Shown in pieces: positions 1 through 9,635 of a stretch of 64,000 nucleotides of DNA. The position numbers and the translations under genes were made by a program. Within the stretch, counting starts at the first letter, position 1, and each line of letters starts with the position of its first letter. Location of the stretch: the NCBI GenBank assembly GCA_964400495.1, contig CAYNTS010000002.1, positions 4,881 through 68,880 on the forward strand, read 5' to 3'. The notes beneath the pieces are model-generated. The model made no database searches. It had not been told where the DNA came from and saw only the letters and a list, made by a program, of their open reading frames with translations. This DNA is from CAYNTS01 sp964400495. GTDB taxonomy: Bacteria > Fidelibacterota > Marinisomatia > SCGC-AAA003-L08 > D37C17.

Positions 1-456
1 AAAAATGCGATATGCCATTGCAATTACTTCTGCATCTTGTTCAGGATGTTCAGAACCAAATGCTTCTATTCCAAATTGATGAAATTGGCGTTGTCTGCCT
101 TTTTGTGGTCGTTCCCTGCGAAACAAACTATCAATATAATACAGCCGATTTATAGGAGAAATTTGTCCCAAATTATGTTGATTAAAAGCACGTACAACAG
201 GAGCAGTCAATTCTGGACGCAATGTTAATTGGTTTCCACCTTGGTCTTCCCAACTGTACATTTCTTTGGATACAATATCTGTTTCTGACCCTACACCCCG
301 CTTGAATAATTCTGTAGCTTCAAATACTGGAGTTCTAATTTCACCGTACCCGTGTACTGCCATAAATTCGTGGATTACATATTCAATTTCTCTCCAATGG
401 AGGGTATCGTGGGGTAATAAATCTTTGGTTCCTTTGATATTTTTAAGAGATGACAT
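1..456 (-). CDS. hisS: Histidyl-tRNA synthetase, N-terminal part (cut by window start)
   Basis: Class II synthetase that charges tRNA-His. The reverse strand from an ATG at 456 gives 152 codons open to the window edge. It begins MSSLKNIKGTKDLLP and carries the class II motif 2 block TLRPELTAPVVRA followed by FRRERPQKGRQRQFHQFG, which is diagnostic of HisRS. The start overlaps the stop of the upstream EIIA-like gene by one base (TAATG), so translation is probably coupled. The missing C-terminal part (motif 3, anticodon-binding domain) lies outside the window. Identity is secure. Confidence 0.95.
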   Translation of the reverse strand, partial: MSSLKNIKGTKDLLPHDTLHWREIEYVIHEFMAVHGYGEIRTPVFEATELFKRGVGSETDIVSKEMYSWEDQGGNQLTLRPELTAPVVRAFNQHNLGQISPINRLYYIDSLFRRERPQKGRQRQFHQFGIEAFGSEHPEQDAEVIAMAYRIF

Positions 457-935
457 TAATCTTCCATTTCGCGTTGTTGTTCATCTTCCCAATGTAGAAT
501 AATATTTTCTGCCTCAAGTGGGCTACTAATATCAAAAAGTTCAGTTCGTAAAGAGGAGTCTCGTAGCATATGTTGAAATCGATTTATAAATCGTCTATGA
601 ACATCTGATTCATCAACAGGGCTTAGTGTTAATAAAATTAAATGACATAATTGTCCATCAGGAGAATCATAATTGATTCCGTTTTCAGAAATCCCCAAAA
701 CTGCTACAAGTTCCTTCACTTCAATGGATGTGCTATGGGGAAAAGCAACACCTCTGCCAGCTGCCGAACAGGTGATTTTTTCACCCTCCCAAATATATGA
801 CTGAAGTTTTACTATAGCAGATAAATAATCGAGCTTTTGTAGATGTGAAAGCAATTCTTGAATCACACTTTCACGGTCATTTGATTGCAATGGATAGAGA
901 ATAGTATCTCTATTTAGTATTTCTGACAAGTTCAT
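456..935 (-). CDS. PTS EIIA (fructose/nitrogen-type) domain protein, PtsN-like
   Basis: A 159-residue stand-alone EIIA type 2 domain. The phosphorylatable histidine is H67 in GRGVAFPHSTS, matching the family motif G-x-A-x-P-H. In the family, phosphate passes from HPr/EI to this His, either for sugar transport or, in PtsN forms, for regulation by protein contact. No EIIB/EIIC permease is adjacent, so a regulatory role is more likely (inference). It lies between lptD and hisS in one co-directional run and overlaps hisS by one base. Confidence 0.85.
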   Translation of the reverse strand: MNLSEILNRDTILYPLQSNDRESVIQELLSHLQKLDYLSAIVKLQSYIWEGEKITCSAAGRGVAFPHSTSIEVKELVAVLGISENGINYDSPDGQLCHLILLTLSPVDESDVHRRFINRFQHMLRDSSLRTELFDISSPLEAENIILHWEDEQQREMED

Positions 936-987
936 AGCAGGGGGAAATTTCTTGACCTTTTAGTATTAATTCAAAGCATAATATCAA

Positions 988-3900
988 TTAAAATCCAAAC
1001 AACCGACCACCGGTTGACTCTACCTTAACATCTCGAAGGTCAGGATTTTTAACATAAATGTTCAACATAAATCCATTACCGGTGTCACCACCAACCCCAG
1101 GCCACCACTTAAAACTAAACTCCCAACAATGCAGTGGACGGAAAAAATAGAAACTATGACTAACCAATTCTTTTTCTTCCAAATCGAAGCGAGCTGTATA
1201 TGTTAGTTTCCAGTTTTGAGTAATTCTGAATTTCATATTTGCATTCATCCAAAAGGTTTTACGCCAATCGTCATTTTCCCTTTGAAGTGAATATCTAAAA
1301 CTTAAAGATGTCTCCCATAAATTGCCATCACCCAGTACTGGTTCGTAAGGTTGATTGGAATAATGAAGTTCTTCCTCTTCTTCATAATCAAGAGTGTCAT
1401 TAGAAGTTGATTCAGATTGTACAAATCCAATTAAGCTACTTCCTGATAATTTGATATTTGTAGAAGCATCCATTGATGTTAAACGTGGAATTGGAGCTAA
1501 ACTTGGAATCCGTTCAAAATCATCATCAACTTGATAGGGATCATGGGTCATTGACACACTTAAATTACTTCCCCCAGGAAGTGTTGTGTTAATGGAAGAC
1601 CGAATGGTTGACCATTTATATTCGTCTTCAACCGCATTATAACTGGTACTAACATTCCAATTTAATAGGTCTATTTTTTGAAATGATTCCTCACCATTAT
1701 TTACTTTAGCTTGTAATAAATTTTTAATGCTTATTCCAATATTTTTCTGTTCTGAAGTAGAGGTACCACCTGCCATTGATCCAGCAAAATAATCAAACTG
1801 TTCTCCAGCATTATCGGTTTCAAAATATCCTAAATGTAATTTGGAATAATCAGGTTTGTAACTAAAACTGAGTGATGGGGTAATAACATGTCGAAGTGCA
1901 TCAAGTTTGCCAATCCGTGTTGGAAATATTCCATAAATTTTGGTGCTAGTAGATAATGAAACTGAACCCGTGAGTCGTCGTTTAAACCCATGTGTTTCTG
2001 TATAGTCAACAACATTGTTTATATCCAAATCAGCAAATAGACCTGTTGAGTTATCTATATTGGGTTGTCGATATTTAAAAATCCAGTCTTCTTTTAGATT
2101 AACGCTGGGATTTAGGGTCAACCAACCGAAGAATTTTTGGGGTGCAGTAAAGGTAAAACTATGAACCATGTTTTGGTCAGAATATGTGGTATCCTCCCAC
2201 GCATAGGTTGTATCATCATTGAGAACATACGAAACAAATCCTTCTTTTTTAATCCGTTTATAAGAAGAGGATTCTCTCCAATAAATATTATTATACCACT
2301 TATCCCCATTACCAAAGAGTTTACTATGTGAATGACTAAAACTAATTTGGGGAAGAGTGCGAGATTTGAAGAAATTTGTACTTCCAACAGTTGTATATGG
2401 TTCATCTTCTTCTGATAATAAATTATATGTTTCACTTAAATTTATCGAGAGAGAATTCTTGGGCCAAGATTTAAAATAATGTGCTGAAGAGTTAATCTGT
2501 TGTTTCAATCGAGAATCCAAATTATACCCTGTTTCTTGATAAAAATCATTACTCGAAACATAGGTAAAATCCACATTTATATATTGTGTGGGGTCAATAG
2601 TATGTTTATGTTTCCAATGCAGGTCCCAACTTTGGGTTGTTTTATCGGAAAAAATGTCGGAAATATCTTCGGTAATATCATCGTTTAAATTTCTATGAAA
2701 TGTCGAAGAAATGCTACCATTAAATCGGTATCGTTTTTTATAATTTCCATACGTTCGAAGCTCAATACCTTTTTTATCATAAAAATTAGAAATAAACTTT
2801 ACATCCATATAGTCATTTGGTGCCCAGAAATACCCTAATTTTTGTAAATACGAGCCCCACCGACTATGGGTACCAAACGAGGGCATAATCCAACCACTTC
2901 TTCTTTTACCCCCTTTGTTTGGAAATACTGCAAGCGGAAAACCAATAATTGGAATATCAAACACATATAAAATCAATGGTTTAGCAACGACCTTATCGTT
3001 CGGAAGCATTTTCATAAATCGGCTTCCAAAATAAAAATGTGGATTTTCACGATCACAGGAGGTATACTTACTGTGATTTACATGGTACATCTCAGGTTCA
3101 TCTCTAAAAATTTCTTTCCCATGGTAAAACCCACTATTAAAACCAGTTCGCCCTTTTGTAATACGCCCATGATTTGTAATTAGATTAAATACCATAGCCT
3201 CGCCTGTCATAGGTTCGCCCGTATTTGTATCAATTGTTGGATAATTGTCTTCTCGAAGTTCGGCCTCTAGGATATTGGTATTCCAATCAACAAAGATATA
3301 CCCTGATGTCAATACCATATCTTGATATTCAACTTTTGCATTATCATTTAAATAGCTGACTTCATCATTCACATGATAGTCGATATATTCCGCTTGGTAA
3401 ATTACGGTTGTATCCACTTTAGTTGAATTTCCTTCGGGTTCAAATTGACCCCGTGCACCACCAAATACTTGAATCCGATTTGCATTTCCGTTTTCAAAGT
3501 GCATACTTATGGTGTCGCCACTTGTTGCGTTTAATCCAATTAGCAAGGTGTCATCCACTACATTTAATTCTGCTGATGCCATACCAGTCAACTCAAGTCT
3601 ATCAATTTCTCCATCTTCAAAAAATGCCGTCATATTATTGCTTACCATTTCATCTCGAAACAATTGATATGAAGAGCTTTGTGTGGGTTTGGCTGAATGG
3701 TCGTTCCACAAAACCGCATTTTTTAATACTTGGATATTGTCAATTAATGAATCTTCATATTGAACCTGAACTATTTCACCCAAAATTATATGAGATGTAT
3801 CCTGAAGCACAGCATTTCCATTCATAAGCATAAATTGGGTTTCATCTTTATATTCAATAAAATCAGCAGAGATAGTTTGGTAATCCCCCTTCATTTTTGC

Positions 3901-4398
3901 ATTCCCATTGGCAATAAACGATGACCCCCTAAATCCATCAGTTTTCCAATAATTAAATTGGTCTGCAATTAGCATATTTTCGGTTTGATTCAACTTAACA
4001 TTTCCAATTGCAAACCCAGAATCTATTTGCGTCCAATACACAAGTGAATCACAGTCTAATTGTTGATTTTCTTGAATAAAGCGAACCTGTTGCGATGCTT
4101 TTAAATATTCTGTTGAATCAGACACAAAGAGTAATGTTTCGCAGGTTAGTGTGTCAGTAATATCAACCATTTTAACATTGCCTTCAATCAAATGCGTGTT
4201 TTGATGGGGGAAGTGGCTTACACTATCAGCATAAATAGTAAGGGAATCCTGCCAAATGCGAACGTTTCCGATAAATTTGCGTACAGTTTCGCCTGTTTCT
4301 GTTTGACTTCCCATAAACAAGTCGGCATCATATTCCCATACTATTTCTTCAGAAAATAACAATGACACGCAACATAGTATTGAAAATATTTGAATCAT
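988..4398 (-). CDS. lptD: LPS-assembly protein LptD (OstA), long form
   Basis: Outer-membrane beta-barrel that inserts lipopolysaccharide into the outer leaflet; it implies a diderm envelope. 1136 residues. A short signal peptide (MIQIFSILCCVSLLFS) is followed by repeated OstA/LptA-like beta-jellyroll segments to about residue 400 (e.g. EGNVKM, IGNVKL, ANGNAKM, MNGNAVLQD). The LptD barrel begins near DIPIIGFPLAVFPNKGGKR and runs to the aromatic C-terminus GGRLFGF. It is longer than the roughly 780 residues of E. coli LptD because the periplasmic part is extended. The start overlaps the rarA stop by four bases (ATGA). Confidence 0.9.
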   Translation of the reverse strand: MIQIFSILCCVSLLFSEEIVWEYDADLFMGSQTETGETVRKFIGNVRIWQDSLTIYADSVSHFPHQNTHLIEGNVKMVDITDTLTCETLLFVSDSTEYLKASQQVRFIQENQQLDCDSLVYWTQIDSGFAIGNVKLNQTENMLIADQFNYWKTDGFRGSSFIANGNAKMKGDYQTISADFIEYKDETQFMLMNGNAVLQDTSHIILGEIVQVQYEDSLIDNIQVLKNAVLWNDHSAKPTQSSSYQLFRDEMVSNNMTAFFEDGEIDRLELTGMASAELNVVDDTLLIGLNATSGDTISMHFENGNANRIQVFGGARGQFEPEGNSTKVDTTVIYQAEYIDYHVNDEVSYLNDNAKVEYQDMVLTSGYIFVDWNTNILEAELREDNYPTIDTNTGEPMTGEAMVFNLITNHGRITKGRTGFNSGFYHGKEIFRDEPEMYHVNHSKYTSCDRENPHFYFGSRFMKMLPNDKVVAKPLILYVFDIPIIGFPLAVFPNKGGKRRSGWIMPSFGTHSRWGSYLQKLGYFWAPNDYMDVKFISNFYDKKGIELRTYGNYKKRYRFNGSISSTFHRNLNDDITEDISDIFSDKTTQSWDLHWKHKHTIDPTQYINVDFTYVSSNDFYQETGYNLDSRLKQQINSSAHYFKSWPKNSLSINLSETYNLLSEEDEPYTTVGSTNFFKSRTLPQISFSHSHSKLFGNGDKWYNNIYWRESSSYKRIKKEGFVSYVLNDDTTYAWEDTTYSDQNMVHSFTFTAPQKFFGWLTLNPSVNLKEDWIFKYRQPNIDNSTGLFADLDINNVVDYTETHGFKRRLTGSVSLSTSTKIYGIFPTRIGKLDALRHVITPSLSFSYKPDYSKLHLGYFETDNAGEQFDYFAGSMAGGTSTSEQKNIGISIKNLLQAKVNNGEESFQKIDLLNWNVSTSYNAVEDEYKWSTIRSSINTTLPGGSNLSVSMTHDPYQVDDDFERIPSLAPIPRLTSMDASTNIKLSGSSLIGFVQSESTSNDTLDYEEEEELHYSNQPYEPVLGDGNLWETSLSFRYSLQRENDDWRKTFWMNANMKFRITQNWKLTYTARFDLEEKELVSHSFYFFRPLHCWEFSFKWWPGVGGDTGNGFMLNIYVKNPDLRDVKVESTGGRLFGF

Positions 4399-5705
4399 TT
4401 AAATCTATTTTTCCATAGTTTAGATAATCGTTCTTTCAGAAATTTTTCCCGACCTTCATTGGTTGGATTATAAAACGAAGGTGAAGTATCAAAAGTTTCT
4501 GGGAAATATGATTGTTCTATAAAATGATTTTCAAACGAATGTGGATATTTGTAATTTTTTCCATATCCTTCATTTTTCATCAATTTTATAGGTGCATTTC
4601 GCAAGTGTAGAGGAACCGATTCTACACCATGTTCACGAATATATGCTAATGCAGAATCAATTGCTTGGTACGATGCATTACTTTTGGGTGCTGAAGCTAA
4701 ATAACTTGTAATTTGTCCCAAAATTATCCGTGCTTCCGGCATACCTATTTTATGCACAGCGTCAAAAGCAGAAGTTGCAAGTTGTAGGGCGTATGGCTCT
4801 GCATTTCCAATATCTTCGGAAGCCAATACAATGAGTCTGCGTGCAATAAATTCTGGTTTTTCTCCACCTTCTAACATTACTGCCAACCAATACACAGAAG
4901 CATTTGGGTCAGACCCTCGCACAGATTTGATAAATGCAGAAATGACATCGTAATGATAGTCTCCATCCTTGTCGTAAATCACTTGCTTTTGCTGAAGTGC
5001 CTCGGTAATATTTTCATGAGTGATATTAATATCATTTGTGTCGTGCAATGAAATGGTTAACTCAAGTACATTTAGCATTTTACGAGCATCACCACCACAT
5101 GATTGAGTTAGAAATTGGTTACTCTCATTTTCAAAGATAATATTTTTTTGAGATAACAAAATATCCTCAGAAATTGCCCGTTTCATAACATTCTGCAGTT
5201 CACCATCTTCTAATGCATTTAATTTTAATACTCTACATCGTGAAAGAAGTGGAGAAATAACTTCAAAGGATGGATTTTCTGTTGTTGCACCAATTAAAAT
5301 GATTGAACCATCTTCAACTGCGTGTAAAAGGGCATCTTGCTGTGCTTTGTTGAATCGATGAATTTCATCAATAAATAGTAATGACCGTTTACCAGCTTGA
5401 AAGTTTGCCTTCCCTTTTTGTAATATTTCACGTACTTGTGCAACACCACTTGAAATAGCAGATAACTCAAAAATTTCTGTGTTAAATTCTCTGGCAATTA
5501 TCCGTGCTAATGTGGTCTTTCCTGTACCGGGAGGTCCCCACAAAACCATAGAAAATGGTCGTTTGTTTTGGATAGATTTAATAAGTAACGATGCAGAATT
5601 GGTTATATTTTTTTGACCAATAAATTCAACAAGTTGCTGTGGTCTAACCCGTTCTGCTAAAGGAGGTAAATGTGCCGATAACACAGATGGTTGATAATCA
5701 GTCAT
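4395..5705 (-). CDS. rarA: Replication-associated recombination protein A (AAA ATPase, RarA/MgsA)
   Basis: Clamp-loader-like AAA ATPase acting at stalled forks in the cytoplasm. 436 residues, the normal family length. Walker A is GPPGTGKTT (57-65), Walker B is LLFIDEIHRFN (D113, E114), and sensor 1 is GATTENPSF near 139. The C-terminal half holds the MgsA tetramerisation region (RGSDPNASVYWLA, DIGNAEPYAL, IREHGVESVPLHLRNAP). It precedes lptD with an ATGA overlap. Confidence 0.95.
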   Translation of the reverse strand: MTDYQPSVLSAHLPPLAERVRPQQLVEFIGQKNITNSASLLIKSIQNKRPFSMVLWGPPGTGKTTLARIIAREFNTEIFELSAISSGVAQVREILQKGKANFQAGKRSLLFIDEIHRFNKAQQDALLHAVEDGSIILIGATTENPSFEVISPLLSRCRVLKLNALEDGELQNVMKRAISEDILLSQKNIIFENESNQFLTQSCGGDARKMLNVLELTISLHDTNDINITHENITEALQQKQVIYDKDGDYHYDVISAFIKSVRGSDPNASVYWLAVMLEGGEKPEFIARRLIVLASEDIGNAEPYALQLATSAFDAVHKIGMPEARIILGQITSYLASAPKSNASYQAIDSALAYIREHGVESVPLHLRNAPIKLMKNEGYGKNYKYPHSFENHFIEQSYFPETFDTSPSFYNPTNEGREKFLKERLSKLWKNRFK

Positions 5706-5767
5706 TGAAAATGTCGCTCATAGGGGAGTAAAATTAAAGCAGTTTTGCTATTATCTCCACAGGAAAA

Positions 5768-6136
5768 CTATACGGATGATGGGGTAAATTTTGAAATTTG
5801 CCAACTAATTATAAATAAAAGTCCTGGAGCAGATAAACCATCAATCCACACATCAAATGAATATTGTTTGCCAACTAAATGAAATGCAATAATAGAAATA
5901 ATAGTAATTACTCCTCCCAGTCCTTCATGCTTCCATGCAATTATCATTCCAAGGGAAATTCCAATTGGAAAGAAACAAAACATAATAATTTCTTGAACTG
6001 AATTGAATGATCCCAATTCACCACTTAAAATATGGGCTACTATCATAAAAAATAGAAATGATAAACTTAGGATGCTCCAAAATCTAGCAAACCAATGAAA
6101 ATATAGTTCTAATTTAGTTACGTAATTAAATATCAA
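5768..6136 (-). CDS. Small integral membrane protein, unknown function
   Basis: 122 residues with about four hydrophobic helices (roughly 20-40, 48-66, 72-90, 98-115) and short polar loops. I do not recognise the family with confidence. It lies between proC and rarA on the same strand, 15 bases after the proC stop, so it is probably co-transcribed. No catalytic motif is visible. Confidence 0.7.
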   Translation of the reverse strand: MIFNYVTKLELYFHWFARFWSILSLSFLFFMIVAHILSGELGSFNSVQEIIMFCFFPIGISLGMIIAWKHEGLGGVITIISIIAFHLVGKQYSFDVWIDGLSAPGLLFIISWQISKFTPSSV

Positions 6137-6151
6137 GTTTTATGTAAATAA

Positions 6152-6955
6152 CTACTTTTCAATTTTTTTATAAGAAGCAACAATTCCCTTTATTAATGCT
6201 GAACTAAAACCGTGGTGTTCCATTTCGTTTAACCCTGCAATTGTACACCCCCGTGGTGTTGTTACCTTATCAATTTCAAATTCGGGATGATTTCCATCTT
6301 TTATTAATAATTGTGATGCACCTTTTACAGCATGAGTTACTATTTCGTTGGCTGTTTTTGCGTCAAAACCAATCTGTATTCCACCTTGTACCATTCCACG
6401 AATAAACCGTAACACATACGCAATTCCACATGCACCCAATACCGTTGCAGAGTCCATCAAACTTTCATTAATAAATATTGTTGCACCAATTGAGTTAAAA
6501 CAAGATTCAACTAATTTTGAATTTTCACTATTACTCAAGGAAGAACAAATACATGTTATCGCTTTCCCAACAGCAGATGCAGTATTTGGCATTGCTCTAA
6601 AAACTGGGGTTTTAGACTGTATTTTGTTTTGAATCTGCTCTAAAGATATACCTGTTGCTAATGAAACTATAACGTGTTTTTCCGGATTAAAACGGGTACT
6701 TAATTCCGATATAACATCTAAAATATTATATGGTTTTAGGGCTAAAATTATCAATTCTGATTCTTGAATGGCTTGCGTATTATTATTTGTTATAGAAATC
6801 CCCAATTTTGTTAGAGGCTCTAAATGAACGGTGTTTCTTCTGGTTGCAATAATATTTGTCGGACTTACCACTTGATCCTCTAGTAATCCATTTATAATAG
6901 ATTGTCCTAAGTTTCCGCACCCAATGATAGCAATTTTAATATTTTTTAAATCCAT
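6152..6955 (-). CDS. proC: Pyrroline-5-carboxylate reductase
   Basis: Last step of proline synthesis: NAD(P)H reduction of pyrroline-5-carboxylate. 267 residues. The N-terminal Rossmann loop is IGCGNLGQSI (about 11-20). The conserved RAMPNTASAVG block is central. The C-terminal signature reads TTPRGCTIAGLNEME, the variant (TPRG instead of TSPGG) that I associate with Bacteroidota-like ProC. It is the first gene of a minus-strand run; the divergent plus-strand gene starts at 7106. Confidence 0.93.
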   Translation of the reverse strand: MDLKNIKIAIIGCGNLGQSIINGLLEDQVVSPTNIIATRRNTVHLEPLTKLGISITNNNTQAIQESELIILALKPYNILDVISELSTRFNPEKHVIVSLATGISLEQIQNKIQSKTPVFRAMPNTASAVGKAITCICSSLSNSENSKLVESCFNSIGATIFINESLMDSATVLGACGIAYVLRFIRGMVQGGIQIGFDAKTANEIVTHAVKGASQLLIKDGNHPEFEIDKVTTPRGCTIAGLNEMEHHGFSSALIKGIVASYKKIEK

Positions 6956-7105
6956 ACAAGTAACTCATAATTAAATTGGATAGAAATTTACAGCAATATG
7001 AATTACATAAAAAATTGGTATTTTATAAAATATTGAAACATTTGCTTTCGATAGTTGTAAGTTTAAGACTCATTTATCACAAAAATTACATTGAAAGGGG
7101 ATAAA

Positions 7106-7441
7106 ATGAAAAAATTATCAATTTTATTAATTGTTTTAGTATCAGGTGCAATGCTATTTGCACAAGGGAAATCATGCTGTAAAAATAAAAGTGCAGATAT
7201 GATGAAATGCAAAAACAAACAAGCAATGACTGCTGAAAATACAGATGCTCAAACAGATGTAAATACAACAGAAACAGCTTCAGTTGCATGCCCAAAAGGT
7301 GGATCTAACTGTAAGAATTCTGGAAAATGCGACAAATCTGGTTCAGCCAACTCAGAGTACAAATGTGACCATAAAGGTGGTTGGTCTTGGTTAAAGTTTT
7401 GGCAAAAAGACAAAGATTGCTGTAAAAATAAACAATCGTAA
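7106..7441 (+). CDS. Small cysteine-rich secreted protein, unknown function
   Basis: 111 residues from the ATG at 7106, which has a good ribosome site (GAAAGGGG at 7093-7100); an upstream TTG at 7091 is less likely. A clear signal peptide (MKKLSILLIVLVSGAMLFAQ) precedes a mature chain rich in Cys, Lys and Asn. CCKNK occurs near both ends, with isolated CPK, NCKN, KCDK and KCDHK sites between. The spacing suggests metal binding or disulfides (inference). I do not recognise the family. It stands alone between divergent proC and its own terminator at 7445-7470. Confidence 0.8.
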   Translation: MKKLSILLIVLVSGAMLFAQGKSCCKNKSADMMKCKNKQAMTAENTDAQTDVNTTETASVACPKGGSNCKNSGKCDKSGSANSEYKCDHKGGWSWLKFWQKDKDCCKNKQS

Positions 7442-7444
7442 TTT

Positions 7445-7470
7445 AAAGGCAGCGTGAGCTGCCTTTTTTA
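7445..7470 (+). terminator. Rho-independent terminator of the Cys-rich gene
   Basis: Nine-base-pair perfect stem AAAGGCAGC/GCTGCCTTT with loop GTGA, running straight into a T tract (TTTTTTA). It starts four bases after the stop codon, so the Cys-rich gene is probably monocistronic. Confidence 0.9.
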
Positions 7471-7498
7471 TTTTCACCAGTTTATATCAAATTCTTTT

Positions 7499-7509
7499 AG
7501 GGGAAAGGA
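7499..7509 (+). promoter_or_regulatory. Strong ribosome binding site without a canonical start codon
   Basis: AGGGGAAAGGA is the best Shine-Dalgarno-like string upstream of the BNR protein. The next bases are TATTAGACG. The signal-peptide frame opens at 7516 (ACG) right after an in-frame TAG at 7513. No ATG, GTG or TTG is found in that frame before 7579. The site fixes where translation should start and exposes the missing start codon. Confidence 0.65.
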
Positions 7510-7515
7510 TATTAG

Positions 7516-8910
7516 ACGAACAACATATTAAGAATATTAATACCATTATATTTAATTTCAGTTTTATATAGCCAAGCTGTGGAGTTTGGAGCAGATGTTC
7601 ATGTATTCCCCAATAATCATCAACAGAGTTTTCCAGATATAACTATTTCTGATAATGGCATAATCCACGTTACATGGGTTCTTGTTTCTGGATCAAATAA
7701 AGATATTTATTATAGTTATTCAAGCGATAATGGGTTTTCATTTTCTGAAGCTGTAAAAATCAATGATTCAAATGGTAAAGTTGTTGCATTTATTGGTGGA
7801 GGTCCTCGTGTTAGGTGCAGAAATGACGAGGTATTTATCTCATGGGCAGATAAACGAAATGGATACACAAATACAGGTATTTATTTAGCACAATCTACAG
7901 ATAGTGGAAATACTTGGGTTGAAACTGGTCGAATTAGCGATGTTGATTATTTTACTATTTATCCAGAATTAGAAGTTGGAGATGATGGAAAGTTACACAC
8001 TGCATATTATCATTATGGTTCAGATCTCGATATTGAAGATGTACGTTATGCTTATACTGAGCCAAATAGTATCGAATTTTATCCAAGTATTCAGGCAGAT
8101 GTAAATGCAGGAGTTGGTGAACCCTGCGACTGTTGTTCACCGGAGTTAGCTATTGGTCCAGATGGTTCTGCATATATTGCTTTTAGGAATAATATTAATA
8201 ATCTTCGTGATAATTATATTGCAGTGAAACGACCGAATATGAATGAATTTTCAACAGGGGTGCCCATCTATAATTCTGGATGGATGGTTAGTTATTGTCC
8301 ATCATCACGACCCTATTTGGCAGTAAATGAATCATTACTGGGGGTTGGATTTAGAGTAGAACAACCAGCAAATACATATTTAGCCTTTAGTAATTCAGAT
8401 TCAATTGAGTTTAATCCACCAACAAATAGCACAATCAATGGTGAAGATTCTAACCAAGATTACTCTTCTGTTACGTTTGTTGATAATAATTTACATGCAG
8501 TATGGTCGGATGATATAAGTGAAAATAAAAAAGTTCGCTATGGAATGATATCACAAGATGATTCTGTTATCCAAAATTCACAAAATGTTGCTGATGAAAA
8601 TGGGAATGATGCGTTGCAAAGTGATCCAATAATTACATCTTTTGATAACACCCTATATTGTGTGTGGTCTGATAATAGAAATGGTATTCAGCAAATATAC
8701 TTTTCATCCTCGTCTGAGTTTACTGTAATTGCTGGTGATATAAATCAAGACAACGAAGTTAATATTATAGATATTGTAAATTTGGTAAACTTTATTCTTG
8801 GACATGATAACCCAAGTGCGTCAGAAATGGTCGCAGGCGATATGGATGAAAATGGTATCCTTAATATTTTGGATATAATTCAAATTGTAAATCTTATCAT
8901 TGCTGGTTAA
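7516..8910 (+). CDS. Secreted BNR/sialidase-like beta-propeller with C-terminal dockerin; start codon irregular
   Basis: From GTG 7579 the protein has 443 residues. In the same frame, 21 codons upstream (7516-7578) encode TNNILRILIPLYLISVLYSQ, a plausible signal peptide, just after a strong ribosome site at 7499-7509. I therefore start it at 7516, where the codon is ACG: either a rare start or a lost T from ATG. The body has Asp-box repeats (SYSSDNGFSF, STDSGNTW) and a PCDCCSPELAIGPDG block. The last ~58 residues are two dockerin-type repeats (GDINQDNEVNIIDIV, GDMDENGILNILDII). Substrate unknown; true sialidase activity is not shown. Confidence 0.75.
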   Translation, partial: TNNILRILIPLYLISVLYSQAVEFGADVHVFPNNHQQSFPDITISDNGIIHVTWVLVSGSNKDIYYSYSSDNGFSFSEAVKINDSNGKVVAFIGGGPRVRCRNDEVFISWADKRNGYTNTGIYLAQSTDSGNTWVETGRISDVDYFTIYPELEVGDDGKLHTAYYHYGSDLDIEDVRYAYTEPNSIEFYPSIQADVNAGVGEPCDCCSPELAIGPDGSAYIAFRNNINNLRDNYIAVKRPNMNEFSTGVPIYNSGWMVSYCPSSRPYLAVNESLLGVGFRVEQPANTYLAFSNSDSIEFNPPTNSTINGEDSNQDYSSVTFVDNNLHAVWSDDISENKKVRYGMISQDDSVIQNSQNVADENGNDALQSDPIITSFDNTLYCVWSDNRNGIQQIYFSSSSEFTVIAGDINQDNEVNIIDIVNLVNFILGHDNPSASEMVAGDMDENGILNILDIIQIVNLIIAG

Positions 8911-8913
8911 ATA

Positions 8914-9462
8914 ATGTTAGAAATTGATCACGTAATTTTCAAATTTATAAATATTGGCTTATCAAATCCAGTTTTTGATTTTATTATGCCAATTTTTGAT
9001 GAAACCAAGTTTCTTCTCCCTTTTTTGATCCTTCCTTGGATAATAGTTGCAATTAAAGATCAACCTAATCGAGTTAAACTTTTAGTTTTGATTCCACTTG
9101 CAATATTGTTTGTGGACCAGACTGGACTTTATGTTAAGAAATGGATAGCACGCCCACGACCTTGGGCTTTTTTTGATGACAACCCCATCAACCATTTAGT
9201 ATCACAAAAAGGGAAGCTTTATTCTTTTCCCTCTAATCATGCAGCAAATATTTCATCGCTTGCATTTATTTTTTCTTCAATATATTCAAAATTAACATAC
9301 TATTTTTGGGCAATAGCACTTACAGTTATGTTTTCTCGAATATATATTGGAGTTCATTTCCCTTCAGATGTAATAGTTGGTTGTTGTACAGGATCACTTT
9401 ATGGTTTCATTTTAGTAAAAGGGTGGACATTATTTACAAACCAATCAAATAATAAGAACTAA
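8914..9462 (+). CDS. PAP2-family membrane phosphatase (undecaprenyl/lipid diphosphatase-like)
   Basis: 182-residue integral membrane enzyme with the three PAP2 motifs: KKWIARPRP (K-x6-RP), FPSNHAA (P-S-x-H) and SRIYIGVHFPSD (SR-x5-H-x3-D). In the family the two His residues form and break a phospho-histidine on lipid phosphates such as undecaprenyl diphosphate or phosphatidate; which one cannot be told here. It starts three bases after the BNR gene stop, so it is probably translated with it. Confidence 0.88.
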   Translation: MLEIDHVIFKFINIGLSNPVFDFIMPIFDETKFLLPFLILPWIIVAIKDQPNRVKLLVLIPLAILFVDQTGLYVKKWIARPRPWAFFDDNPINHLVSQKGKLYSFPSNHAANISSLAFIFSSIYSKLTYYFWAIALTVMFSRIYIGVHFPSDVIVGCCTGSLYGFILVKGWTLFTNQSNNKN

Positions 9463-9635
9463 TTTTATTATTGACTCAACTCACAAAAAAGTTCGTTAAA
9501 AATATCTTATCTTGTTACATACTGTAAATATCTATCTATTGATTTACGATATACAGATAAAGTAGTTTAATAATAGCGAGATATATGTTAAATGTTAGAA
9601 ATTTAAAGTTACACTTAAAAGGAAATTTGTTTAAA

